A DNA stretch of 64,000 bases, from the NCBI RefSeq assembly GCF_000826185.2, contig NZ_LN648875.1, positions 926,356 through 990,355 of the forward strand, given 5' to 3'. Made by a program: the position numbers and the translations under genes. Below are positions 42,516 through 50,791 of the stretch, piece after piece (positions within the stretch are counted from its first letter, which is position 1; each line of letters opens with the position of its first letter). The notes below the pieces were generated by a model. The model worked only from the letters and a program-made list of their open reading frames with translations. It did no database searches and was not told the DNA's origin. Source of the DNA: Microbacterium gorillae (GTDB lineage Bacteria; Actinomycetota; Actinomycetes; Actinomycetales; Microbacteriaceae).

Positions 42516-42950
42516 TCAGGCGGCGCCGGACCCGCCCTCGTGCGCCGCGACGGTCGGCTCGATGCCCTCGGCGCCGACGATCTCGCGCCACGCCTCGAAC
42601 CCGGTCTGGAACGCGACGATGCCGGCCTCGGGCAGTGCGATCTCGATCGCCTCGAGGATCTCCGTCGGCGTCAGTCCGAGGTCGAGCGCGACGCGGATGT
42701 GCGACTGGATGTGCCCCTTCGAGGCGCGCATGACGGTGAGCGAGACGATGAAGATGAGCTCCTTCGTCTTGCGGTCCAGGGTGCGCTGGTCGAGGTAGGC
42801 GGCCGAGACGATGTGGTTGGCGGCCTGGAGCACGGGGAAGTCCTGCTTCGCCATGATCTTGTGGTAATCCAGCACGTAGCCGCGCTTGGTCGCCATGTCG
42901 TCGATGTAGGCCTGCGCCTCGGCGTCCGGGTTCGTGTTCTGGTCGGTCAT
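42516..42950 (-). CDS. carboxymuconolactone decarboxylase-family protein without Cys pair
   Basis: A 144-residue helical protein of the CMD/AhpD-like fold (TLDRKTKELIFIVSLTVMRASKGHIQSHIRVALDLGLTPTEILEAIEIALPEAG, read in part). The conserved histidine segment GHIQSHI is present, but no cysteine occurs at the usual CxxC position, so it resembles decarboxylase-type rather than peroxidase-type members. Part of the catabolic cluster; its stop and the dehydrogenase neighbour are within a few bases (4-bp overlap with 42947). Exact reaction unknown. Confidence 0.82.
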   Translation of the reverse strand: MTDQNTNPDAEAQAYIDDMATKRGYVLDYHKIMAKQDFPVLQAANHIVSAAYLDQRTLDRKTKELIFIVSLTVMRASKGHIQSHIRVALDLGLTPTEILEAIEIALPEAGIVAFQTGFEAWREIVGAEGIEPTVAAHEGGSGAA

Positions 42951-43843
42951 TCGTTCTCCTCCTGAGATGTGGTCCGGTTCTCGCCGAGGCCGTACAGCCG
43001 GGCGATCTCGGTGTGGTCGGGGTGGTCGCCGAGCTGCGGACGTCCATCGCGCAGGCGGTCGAAGACGGTGCGGGTGACGGGGATGTCGAGGCCATCCGTC
43101 ATGCCCATGGCGATCGTGATGTCCTTCAGCATGAGGTCGTAGGCGAACCCGCTGTCGAACGTGCCGGTCAGCACGTAGCGCGGGAACTTCAACTCGCTGG
43201 ACTGGCTGCGTCCCGTCGCGGCGTTCAGGACCTCGATCATGGTCGCCGGTTCGATGCCGAAGGACTCGGCGACGACGAGAGCCTCGCTCGCGACGGCGAT
43301 GTTGCTCGCGCTGACGAGGTTGTTCAGGGCCTTCGCGGCATCGCCGGCACCGGCCGGGCCCACGTGCACGATCGATCCGCCCAGGACTTCCAGGTGCGAC
43401 ATCGCCCGCGCCACGGCGTCATCGGCGCCGCCGACCATGATGGCCAGCTCGCCGGAGACCGCCTTGATGACCCCGCCGGAGACCGGCGCGTCCACGTAGT
43501 CGATGGACCGGGTGGCACCCTCGGCGGCGAGCTCACGCGTGCTGCCCGGCTCGCTGGAGCCCATGTCGATCACGAGGGCTCCCTCCGGGAGCCGCGCGAA
43601 CAGACCGTCATCGCCGCGCAGCACGCGCTCGACGTGGCGGCTCGTCGGCAGCATCAGGATGACGGTGTCGACGCCCTCGGGCAGCTCGGCGAGGTCGGCC
43701 ACTGCGGTCGCCGGGCTCTCCCCGGTGACGTGGGCGACCGCGTCGGCGGACAGGTCGAACACGGCCGTGGGGAAGGCACGGGCGTGCAGCAGGGCCATGG
43801 GCGAGCCCATGTTGCCGAGGCCGATGAACAGCGTTGTCGACAT
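42947..43843 (-). CDS. NAD(P)-dependent beta-hydroxyacid dehydrogenase (HIBADH family)
   Basis: A 298-residue dehydrogenase: Rossmann motif GLGNMGSPM (8-16), substrate motif DAPVSGGVIKAVSG (118-131), catalytic Lys171 and Asn175 in AAKALNNL. The 3-hydroxyisobutyrate dehydrogenase / tartronate semialdehyde reductase family oxidises or reduces small beta-hydroxyacids. It overlaps the CMD-family gene by 4 bp and follows the nitrilase gene by 24 bp, so it belongs to the same catabolic operon. Substrate unassigned. Confidence 0.9.
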   Translation of the reverse strand: MSTTLFIGLGNMGSPMALLHARAFPTAVFDLSADAVAHVTGESPATAVADLAELPEGVDTVILMLPTSRHVERVLRGDDGLFARLPEGALVIDMGSSEPGSTRELAAEGATRSIDYVDAPVSGGVIKAVSGELAIMVGGADDAVARAMSHLEVLGGSIVHVGPAGAGDAAKALNNLVSASNIAVASEALVVAESFGIEPATMIEVLNAATGRSQSSELKFPRYVLTGTFDSGFAYDLMLKDITIAMGMTDGLDIPVTRTVFDRLRDGRPQLGDHPDHTEIARLYGLGENRTTSQEENE

Positions 43844-43867
43844 GCGACGAATCCTTTCTGAGGCGCG

Positions 43868-44788
43868 TCAGTCGAAAGTGACCGACTGCCGGGGTGCGGT
43901 GTGGACGCGGAGCTCGAAGACATCCGGCCGGGAGTAGTGCCCGACGACGTCGAAGTCGAGGTGCGAGCGCGTCTTCAGGTCCGGGTCGATTTCGGCGTAG
44001 AGGATCGTCTCCTCATCGAAGACCGGACCGGCCAGAACCTCGCCCGTCGGCGCGACGATCATGCTTCCGCCGCGCATCACGGTCTCGCCGCCGGGAAGGT
44101 CGACCTCGAACGGGTGGTCCTCGGGATACGCGTCACGGGTGATGTACTGGCAGGCCGAAAGCACGTGCGTTCGACCCTCGACCGCGACGTGCGTCATCGT
44201 CGCCGCCCAGGTGGGCCGGTCATCGGCCGTCGGTGCGCAGTAGATCTCCACTCCCTTCGCGTACATCGCCTGACGCATCAGCGGCATGTAGTTCTCCCAG
44301 CAGATCACCGAGCCGACGCGACCGAACGGCGTGTCCATGACATCGAGGGTGGACCCGTCACCGAACCCCCAGATCACCCGCTCCGCCCCGGTCGGCATGA
44401 GCTTGCGATGCGCCCCCACGACTCCGCGTTCCGGATCGATCATCACGGCCGTGCAGTAGAGCGTTTCGCCGAGCCGTTCGATCACGCCGATCACGCAGAA
44501 GATGTCGTTCTCCCGCGCGGCCTCGGCCAGACGTGCGATCTCGGATCCGTCCAGGGTGACGGCCCCACGCGAATACCGAAGGTACTCATCTCGGCCCCCG
44601 GCGGTGCGCACTCCCACCGGGGCTCCGAACGTGCTGCCCTTCGGGTAGGTGCCGATGAAGGCTTCCGGGAAGACGGCGAGGCGTGCGCCGGCGCCGGCCG
44701 CCTCCGCCAGCCGGGCGATCGCCCGGTCGGTGGAGGCGGCGGCGTCGAACGGAACCGACGCGGCCTGGATGACGGCGACTTTCTGCAT
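43868..44788 (-). CDS. nitrilase-superfamily carbon-nitrogen hydrolase
   Basis: A 306-residue nitrilase-fold enzyme with the catalytic triad Glu42 (FPEAFIG), Lys129 (HRKLMPTG) and Cys163 (VICWENYMP). The HRKLMPT and CWENYMPLMR motifs match branch 1 (true nitrilases and cyanide-type hydrolases), so conversion of a nitrile to an acid and ammonia is the best guess; an amidase cannot be excluded. Second gene of the cluster after the transporter. Confidence 0.9.
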   Translation of the reverse strand: MQKVAVIQAASVPFDAAASTDRAIARLAEAAGAGARLAVFPEAFIGTYPKGSTFGAPVGVRTAGGRDEYLRYSRGAVTLDGSEIARLAEAARENDIFCVIGVIERLGETLYCTAVMIDPERGVVGAHRKLMPTGAERVIWGFGDGSTLDVMDTPFGRVGSVICWENYMPLMRQAMYAKGVEIYCAPTADDRPTWAATMTHVAVEGRTHVLSACQYITRDAYPEDHPFEVDLPGGETVMRGGSMIVAPTGEVLAGPVFDEETILYAEIDPDLKTRSHLDFDVVGHYSRPDVFELRVHTAPRQSVTFD

Positions 44789-44806
44789 GATGTCCTCTCG
44801 TCCCGC

Positions 44807-46150
44807 TCAGCCCTGGGAGATGTCGATGCCCTTGGTCTCCTTCAACGTCGGCACCAGAATGGCCAGCGCGAGGATGGCGACGGCGATGACGTAGAAGGCG
44901 GGCGAGATGAGCAGGCCGGTCCCGGCGACCAGAGCCGCGGCGATGAGCGGACCCGGGCCGGCGAGGGCGGCGTACGCGACGTTGTAGCCGATGGCGGAGC
45001 CCGTGGCGCGGACCGAGGCCGGGAAGACCTCCACCAGGAGCACGTTGTTGACCACCGCCGTGCAGGCGACGAAGAACGCGAACGGGATCAGTGCGACCGC
45101 GACGAGCCAGGCGTTGCCCGTGCTCATCAGCAGGAACGCGGGCACCGGCCACACGATGAGTCCGATCAGTCCGGTGTAGAGCAGCGGGCGACGACCGAGC
45201 TTGTCCACGAGGGCGCCGACGAGCGGGTTGAAGCAGACGTAGATCGCCATCACGATGCCGCAGACCGTCAGCGCCTCCAGGCGGGGCATCCCGACCGGGC
45301 CGGACAGGAAGTTGTTCATGTACGTGATCAGGTAGTACAGCCCGACGCCGAAGATGCCGGAGAACGCGAGGGTCATGACGAACGCCTTCGCGACGACGCC
45401 GCGCGGTGCCTTCTCGAGCGTGTTCGACGCGCGCTTGCGCTCGACCTCTTCGAACACCGGGGTGTCGACGAGCTTGCGACGGATGTAGGTGGCGACGATC
45501 GCCATCAGGATCGAGGCGAGGAACGGCACACGCCAGCCCCACGAGTTCAGCGCGTCCTCGGGCATCGACGCGGTGAGGATCGCCGCGGTGACGGTGCCGA
45601 TGAGGAATGCCAGGCCGGCGGTGCCGGTGACGACACTGGCGTACAGTGCGCGGTGCTGGCGCGGGGCGCTCTCACCGATGTACGCGGCCGCGCTGGTCCA
45701 CTCACTTCCGGCGAAGGCTCCCTGCAGCAGACGCAGGATCACGATGATGACCGGTGCTGCGATGCCGATGGTGGCGTACGACGGCGTGAGGCCGATCAGG
45801 GTCGTGATGATGCCCATGCCGAGCACGGTGATGATCAGGACTGCGCGGCGTCCGAGACGGTCGCCCAGCGGGCCGAGGATGAGGGCACCGAACGGCCGCG
45901 AGATGAACCCGACCGCGAACACGGCGAGCGAGGAGAGCATCTCGGCGGTCGGATCGCCGGACGGGAAGAACTGCGCGCCGATGATGGCGGCGAAATAGCC
46001 GTAGATGGCGAAGTCGAACCACTCCATGAAGTTGCCGATGCCGACGGCCACCATGCGCCGCGTGCGATCGGACCTGCTCAGGGCGGTCGTAGCGGTCACG
46101 GGCGCGGGCTCGGCTTGCGTGGGGCTGGCCGGCGTGCGGGTGTTGTCCAT
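44807..46150 (-). CDS. MFS transporter, metabolite:H+ symporter family
   Basis: A 447-residue permease with 12 predicted transmembrane helices. The N-terminus has the MHS signature NFMEWFDFAIYGYFAAIIGAQFFP (read in part) and the loop 2-3 motif GPLGDRLGRRAVLI; loop 8-9 has LVDKLGRRPLL. MHS members import organic acids such as shikimate, ketoglutarate and aromatic acids. ATG 46150 with GGGAG is chosen over an in-frame codon 21 bp upstream. First gene of the catabolic operon, divergent from the LysR gene. Confidence 0.9.
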   Translation of the reverse strand: MDNTRTPASPTQAEPAPVTATTALSRSDRTRRMVAVGIGNFMEWFDFAIYGYFAAIIGAQFFPSGDPTAEMLSSLAVFAVGFISRPFGALILGPLGDRLGRRAVLIITVLGMGIITTLIGLTPSYATIGIAAPVIIVILRLLQGAFAGSEWTSAAAYIGESAPRQHRALYASVVTGTAGLAFLIGTVTAAILTASMPEDALNSWGWRVPFLASILMAIVATYIRRKLVDTPVFEEVERKRASNTLEKAPRGVVAKAFVMTLAFSGIFGVGLYYLITYMNNFLSGPVGMPRLEALTVCGIVMAIYVCFNPLVGALVDKLGRRPLLYTGLIGLIVWPVPAFLLMSTGNAWLVAVALIPFAFFVACTAVVNNVLLVEVFPASVRATGSAIGYNVAYAALAGPGPLIAAALVAGTGLLISPAFYVIAVAILALAILVPTLKETKGIDISQG

Positions 46151-46225
46151 TGCGTGATCTCCCTTGGTCACAGACGCGTCGGAACTCTCCTGTCACTGTG
46201 GCGGCGCGCATCGACAACAGTCAAA

Positions 46226-47167
46226 CCGATGTTTATCATGGGCGGTATTAACGGTATTTCTTTGCACCAGGTCGACCTCAACCTCCTCGTCGTCTTCCAG
46301 ACGCTGATGCAGGAGGGCAGCGTGACGCGCGCGGGCTACAAGCTCAATCTCTCCCAGAGCGCGGTCAGCGCAGCGCTCGGGCGGTTGCGGCGCCTCTTCG
46401 ACGACCCGCTCTTCGAGCGCACACGGTCCGGCATGACCCCGACGCCCAAGGCGCTTTCCCTGTCAGTGAGCCTCGGACCGAGCCTCAGTGCGATCGCGGC
46501 GGTGATCCTCGAGGACGTCGAGTTCGAGCCGTGGCAGAGTTCACGCACCTTCCACCTGGCGATGTCCGACGACATCGAGGTGCGCTTCGGCCCCTGGGTC
46601 GCGCAGCAGAAACTCGCCCATAACTGGAACGTGAACTTCGCCATTCACCAGACGAATAGTACGTTGTGGCGCGAGACGCTCGAGGACCCGTTGATCGACG
46701 TGGTTCTCACGACGACCCCGGAGCACCTGCCCACGGGGGTCCGCTCGGAACCGCTCTTCTCGGGCGACTACCGGTGCGTCCACAATCCGCGCCTGCTGTC
46801 GCTGTCCACGCCGGTGACCGAACGTGAGTACATCGAGACCCGCCATGTCCGGGTGTCGTACGACCTGCAACGGGGATGGGTGGACGACGTGCTCGCCGCG
46901 ATGGGTCAGCGCCGCAACACGCTGTGCACGATCAGCCACTTCAGCGGGTTGGGAGCGATCCTGCTGGACCTTCCCGTCATCGCCACGATCCCGGAGCACG
47001 TGGCGACGCGAATCGCGGCGATGCTCGATCTGCAGCTCTCACCGGTGCCGATTCAGATGCCGCGGTTCACGATCTCCGCACTGTGGCGGACCGAGGTCGA
47101 CGGCCTGATCGAGAACCAGTGGATCCGCCAGCTCTGCCAGTCCTTCGTGCAGGCGCAGAAGCTCTGA
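46226..47167 (+). CDS. LysR-family regulator of the catabolic cluster
   Basis: A 313-residue LysR protein: N-terminal winged HTH (QVDLNLLVVFQTLMQEGSVTRAGYKLNLSQSAVSAALGRLR, read in part) and a co-inducer domain with the NodD/PcpR-like HxSxF-rich layout. The start is at ATG 46226 or 46235; neither has a strong ribosome-binding site. The very long open frame upstream is an artefact of GC-rich antisense coding. Divergent from the MHS transporter across 75 bp, the classical arrangement for a LysR activator and its target operon. Its 3' end touches the convergent dcd gene. Confidence 0.9.
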   Translation, partial: PMFIMGGINGISLHQVDLNLLVVFQTLMQEGSVTRAGYKLNLSQSAVSAALGRLRRLFDDPLFERTRSGMTPTPKALSLSVSLGPSLSAIAAVILEDVEFEPWQSSRTFHLAMSDDIEVRFGPWVAQQKLAHNWNVNFAIHQTNSTLWRETLEDPLIDVVLTTTPEHLPTGVRSEPLFSGDYRCVHNPRLLSLSTPVTEREYIETRHVRVSYDLQRGWVDDVLAAMGQRRNTLCTISHFSGLGAILLDLPVIATIPEHVATRIAAMLDLQLSPVPIQMPRFTISALWRTEVDGLIENQWIRQLCQSFVQAQKL

Positions 47168-47168
47168 G

Positions 47169-47774
47169 TCAGCCGCCGAGGGAACCGGCGTCCGTGGCGG
47201 AGACGTCAGTGCGGTGGAAGTTCTCGTACGAGCGGGACGCGGTCGGACCGCGCTGGCCCTGGTACCGGTTGCCGTAGGGGCCCGAGCCGTACGGGTTCTC
47301 CGTGGCGGACGAGAGCCGGAAGTAGCAGACCTGTCCGATCTTCATGCCCGGCCAGAGCTTGATCGGCAGGGTCGCGACGTTGGACAGCTCCAGCGTCACG
47401 TGACCGGTGAAGCCGGGGTCGATGAAGCCCGCGGTGGAGTGCGTCAGCAGGCCGAGCCGGCCGAGGGACGACTTGCCCTCCAGGCGTGCGGCGACGTCGT
47501 CCGGCAGCGTGACCTGCTCGTACGTGGAGCCGAGGACGAACTCCCCCGGGTGCAGGATGAACGGCTCGTCCGGCGCGACCTCGATGAGGTGCGTGAGATC
47601 GGGCTGGTCCTCACTCGGGTCGATGAAGGGGTACTTGTGGTTGTCGAACAGCCGGAAATACCGGTCCAGGCGCACGTCCACGCTGGAGGGCTGCACCATG
47701 GCGGGATCGAACGGATCCAGGGCGATCCGTCCGCGGGCGAGTTCGGCTTTGATGTCGCGATCCGAGAGCAGCAC
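47169..47774 (-). CDS. dcd: dCTP deaminase
   Basis: A 201-residue dCTP deaminase: MLLSDRDI start, [10 protein letters not shown] substrate motif, [10 protein letters not shown], and [19 protein letters not shown] with the catalytic Glu. Converts dCTP to dUTP, and in the actinobacterial form probably on to dUMP, supplying dTMP synthesis. The GTG start lies 6 nt after TAGGCT, consistent with a leaderless transcript. A housekeeping gene unrelated to the neighbouring cluster. Confidence 0.95.
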   Translation of the reverse strand: MLLSDRDIKAELARGRIALDPFDPAMVQPSSVDVRLDRYFRLFDNHKYPFIDPSEDQPDLTHLIEVAPDEPFILHPGEFVLGSTYEQVTLPDDVAARLEGKSSLGRLGLLTHSTAGFIDPGFTGHVTLELSNVATLPIKLWPGMKIGQVCYFRLSSATENPYGSGPYGNRYQGQRGPTASRSYENFHRTDVSATDAGSLGG

Positions 47775-47837
47775 GGCACCAGCCTAGAGGGTGCCGCGCG
47801 TCCGCCTGCCAGAATCGAAGACCGAGGAGGAAGAAGC

Positions 47838-48743
47838 ATGGCGCACGCACCGCGAGCCGAGGTCGACGTGACGGTGCCGCTCGTGCGTGATCTGCTCGCC
47901 GCGCAGCATCCGGACCTCCTCATCCGCCGCGATCTCGTCCCGTTCGCGGAGGGGTGGGACAACGTCATGCTGCGCCTCGGAACGGACCTCCTCGTCCGCC
48001 TGCCGCGGCGCGCGGTGGCCGTCGACCTCCTGCAGAACGAACAGCGCTGGTTGCCGGAGCTGCAGCGGGTTCTGCCGGCCACCGTCCCGGTCCCGGTGCG
48101 CGTCGGTGCTCCCTCTGGGGAGTACCCGTGGCCGTGGTCCGTTCTCACTTGGACGCCCGGGATGCCCGTCGGGATGGTGTCGGTGCACGATCGCCGCCCG
48201 CTGGCAGAACCGCTCGCGGAGTTCTTCGCCGCCCTGCACCGCCCGGCGCCGGCGGACGCACCGCGAAACCCCGTGCGCGGTGGCGCACTGACCTCACGCG
48301 CGGCCGCGTTCCGCGAGCGGCTGCCGCGCCTTCCGGAGCCCGCCCTGCTGGCCGACGTCTTCGACGATGCCGTGGCCGTGGACCTCAGCAGGCGCCCGGG
48401 GTTGTGGGGTCACGGTGATCCGCACCCGTTCAACCTCCTCGCCGACGGCCGGCGACTGGCGGCCGTGATCGACTGGGGCGATGTGACGGTCGGGGACCCG
48501 GCGAGTGACCTGGCGACCGCGTGGCTGACTTTCGACGAGAACGCCCATGCCCGGTTCCGCTCGCGATACGACGCTCTCGCCGCGCACGGCTTGGACGTGG
48601 CGGCTCTCTGGCGACGGGCCCGTGGCTGGGCCGTGCACCTGGGCGCGATCCTCGCGGTCGAGTCCGACGACCGTCCGGATCTGCGGGCGGTCGGAGAGCA
48701 CGCGCTCGCCCGCCTCCGTCGCGAGTCCGCTACAGCTGGATGA
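47838..48743 (+). CDS. aminoglycoside phosphotransferase-family kinase
   Basis: A 301-residue APH-fold protein with the catalytic loop WGHGDPHPFNLL and metal motif VIDWGDVTVGDPASDLA. The N-lobe has VMLRLGTDLLVRLPRR with the ATP-contacting Arg/Lys. Such chromosomal proteins phosphorylate varied small molecules; resistance is not implied. RBS GAGGAGG. Its 3' end overlaps the convergent DUF1361 gene by 14 bp. Confidence 0.87.
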   Translation: MAHAPRAEVDVTVPLVRDLLAAQHPDLLIRRDLVPFAEGWDNVMLRLGTDLLVRLPRRAVAVDLLQNEQRWLPELQRVLPATVPVPVRVGAPSGEYPWPWSVLTWTPGMPVGMVSVHDRRPLAEPLAEFFAALHRPAPADAPRNPVRGGALTSRAAAFRERLPRLPEPALLADVFDDAVAVDLSRRPGLWGHGDPHPFNLLADGRRLAAVIDWGDVTVGDPASDLATAWLTFDENAHARFRSRYDALAAHGLDVAALWRRARGWAVHLGAILAVESDDRPDLRAVGEHALARLRRESATAG

Positions 48744-49425
48744 GCAGCGGGACGCCGGTGAGGGCGTCCAGCAGCGCCAGCAGGATCGAGTGCGTGAGGC
48801 AGAACCCGAACGCCTCGAGGCGGTTGGCACGGACGCGGAAGTGGTCCACGAGCTTGCCGAGGAACCCGATCGGGTGCCGGATGTCCCAACTGTTCACGCG
48901 GAGGTAGCGACCGAGATACATGCCCAGCGTGACGAGCACGAGGATGCCGGCCACCACGATCCAGGACGCCGGCCGGGTGAACGGGTGCGTGACGTTCGGG
49001 AAGATGAGGCTGACGACCAGGAGCTGCGCGAGCGTGACGTTCAGCAGCGTGTTCGCGACGCCGGACAGGGCGAGCGTCAGGGTCTGCACGATGTCGTACC
49101 AGGCGGGGACCGGGCTGTCCTCGCGCCGGTGAGAGAAGTTCAGTTCGGTGATGAGGTAGGCCGCGTTCGGCAGCAGGAGGAGCCAGATCACGCCGCCGAC
49201 AGCCAGCACAACCCCGAGCAGCGCCCGGCTGCCCGCGTCGACGGCGAGTTCCAACAACGCGACCGCTGCGACGAGGACGATCGTGGGCATCAGCGACAGC
49301 GCGATGTTCCACACCATCGGCCGATACACCGGCACGCGGTACAACCAGGAACGCGTCAGGACGAGCACGAGCGCGTAGACGTTCAGCGCGAGTGTGGCGG
49401 CGGCGAACACGACGATTCCGATCAT
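48730..49425 (-). CDS. DUF1361 membrane protein
   Basis: A 231-residue membrane protein with about six transmembrane helices. The loop motifs LLLLPNAAYLITELNFSH and GMYLGRYLRVNSWDI are those of DUF1361. No function is established for the family. It overlaps the convergent kinase gene. Start ATG at 49425; ribosome-binding site GGGGACGC is weak. Confidence 0.85.
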   Translation of the reverse strand: MIGIVVFAAATLALNVYALVLVLTRSWLYRVPVYRPMVWNIALSLMPTIVLVAAVALLELAVDAGSRALLGVVLAVGGVIWLLLLPNAAYLITELNFSHRREDSPVPAWYDIVQTLTLALSGVANTLLNVTLAQLLVVSLIFPNVTHPFTRPASWIVVAGILVLVTLGMYLGRYLRVNSWDIRHPIGFLGKLVDHFRVRANRLEAFGFCLTHSILLALLDALTGVPLLIQL

Positions 49426-49524
49426 GCGTCCCCTTCGCGCCCCGAAGAGCCGACTCTACCCCGACACCCCTTCCCTGCCGCACCGCGCTGGCCTAGTGTC
49501 GTGCGTGACAGAGAGGGGACGCTC

Positions 49525-49707
49525 ATGTCCGATCGCGACGACTTCGTCATCCCGGGAATCTTCGACGCCGCTGAGCGGGAGCGAGAGGACCTCGCCTCCG
49601 TTGACGTCAACGGCAAGCGAGAACTCGATCCCGACGCCAACGAGGATCTCGTCGAGAGCTCCGACGCCGACCGCCTCGCGGCGGAGAACGGCGAAGCCGA
49701 AGACTGA
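49525..49707 (+). CDS. small acidic hypothetical protein (60 aa)
   Basis: A 60-residue hydrophilic, strongly acidic protein (many Asp/Glu) without membrane segments, ribosome-binding site GAGAGGGG before the ATG. Codon use is like its neighbours. Probably disordered; function unknown. Confidence 0.7.
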   Translation: MSDRDDFVIPGIFDAAEREREDLASVDVNGKRELDPDANEDLVESSDADRLAAENGEAED

Positions 49708-49886
49708 CCCTCACCCGCGCCGCTCCGGTGGCACCGGGTGTCGGTGCGCGCGGTCCCGGTGCCGGTGCGGCTTGCTGTCGCGACGCCGACGACGGGTATG
49801 CTGGTTCTCGGCGCGCGGATTCGGGCGCCGCACCCATGTACAACTCGTGCTGTTCCGGCCCCAGGCCCGGACCGTCGAGAGGTTCC

Positions 49887-49960
49887 GGGGCTGTAGTTCA
49901 ATGGTAGAACTTCTGCTTCCCAAGCAGACAGCGCGGGTTCGATTCCCGTCAGCCCCTCCA
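49887..49960 (+). tRNA. tRNA-Gly (anticodon CCC), CCA encoded
   Basis: A complete 74-nt cloverleaf: acceptor GGGGCTG/CAGCCCC, D-arm GTTCAATGGTAGAAC, anticodon stem-loop TCTGC-TTCCCAA-GCAGA with anticodon CCC, T-arm GCGGG-TTCGATT-CCCGT, encoded CCA end. A TATGCT -10-like box lies at 49797-49802 in the otherwise empty 179-bp stretch upstream. Confidence 0.97.
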
Positions 49961-49988
49961 CGACTTCATCCGCAAACCAATTGTCAGT

Positions 49989-50025
49989 TCTCAACGTTGT
50001 TGAGACTTTCTCACGGTTGCTGAGA
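49989..50025. terminator. paired inverted repeats between tRNA-Gly and lacI-type gene
   Basis: TCTCAAC-GTT-GTTGAGA (49989-50005) is followed by a similar TCTCA...TGAGA repeat (50009-50025). Placed between the tRNA and the convergent regulator gene, they suit termination in either direction; an operator role is possible. Confidence 0.45.
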
Positions 50026-50030
50026 CATGC

Positions 50031-50475
50031 TCACCGGGTGACGGGGGCGAGGGTGGACCCCGGTACGAAAGAGCCGCGCAGGCGTTCGTGTCGGACAGCG
50101 ACTTCTCCGGGTGTCGCGAGCATCGAACGCATCACCGTCATCGCACGGACGGCCGCCGCTTCGATCGGGATCCGCACCGTCGTCAACCCGAGCAGGCCGT
50201 CGTCGTCGTACACCCCGTCCCACCCGGTGACTGAGAGGTCCTCGGGGACACGCAGCCCGGCACGCTTCGCTTCCGTGAGGAAGCGGATGAGGCGGTGGTC
50301 GGACGGGAACATCGCGGCGGTGATCTCGCCCCCCCGCGCCAGCGCGATCACCGTCTCGCAGTGCTCATCCCGCGTGTTGAACAGGGTCGCCGTGAGTTCC
50401 ACCACCCCCCCACCCCGCCCCCGCAGAAGGGCGATGCACAGACGAGCCCCGATCGTCTCCGTGTCGCCGCACGGC
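50031..50475 (-). pseudogene. stranded C-terminus of LacI-family regulator (split by duplication)
   Basis: Carries the true 3' end of the LacI gene at 50348-51391 (ending in GSFVPGSTLAPVTR and a stop at 50031), separated from it by a 326-bp tandem duplication. The protein reads FPSDHRLIRFLTEAKRAGL and LTTVRIPIEAAAVRAMTVMRSML, duplicating part of the upstream copy. Taking out one 326-bp unit joins the two frames exactly. Confidence 0.75.
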
Positions 50476-50791
50476 CGGCCGCCGCTTCGATCGGGATCCG
50501 CACCGTCGTCAACCCGAGCAGGCCGTCGTCGTCGTACCCCCCGTCCCACCCGGTGACTGAGAGGTCCTCGGGGACACGCAGCCCGGCACGCTTCGCTTCC
50601 GTGAGGAAGCGGATGAGGCGGTGGTCGGACGGGAACATCGCGGCGGTGATCTCGCCCCGCCGCGCCATCGCGATCACCGTCTCGCAGTGCTCATCCGGCG
50701 TGTTGAACAGGTTCGCCGTGAGTTCCACCACCTCCACACCCCGCGCCCGCAGAAGGTCGATGCACAGACGAGCCCGGATCGTCTCCGTCCC
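50140..50791. repeat. 326-bp tandem duplication with corrupted inner halves (probable assembly fault)
   Basis: Two copies of one segment of the LacI gene, 326 bp apart. Copy 1 is clean on the left and degraded on the right (about 50330-50465); copy 2 is slightly degraded at its left end and clean on the right. Differences in the bad halves are almost all to C or G (T to G, A to C, G to C), giving C-runs. Same signature as at 22950-23511. Confidence 0.85.

Noticed and set aside
43901-46225. N-terminal ~775 residues of a 1088-residue ORF ending in the LysR protein
   Set aside because: Antisense to the nitrilase and MHS transporter genes; only the final 313 residues are a real protein.
47838-48743. 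Aminoglycoside resistance gene
   Set aside because: Only the general APH fold is visible; such housekeeping kinases are common and no mobile context exists.
50031-50549. A second, independent LacI-like gene
   Set aside because: It is the same gene repeated with a 326-bp offset; removing one unit gives one continuous frame.
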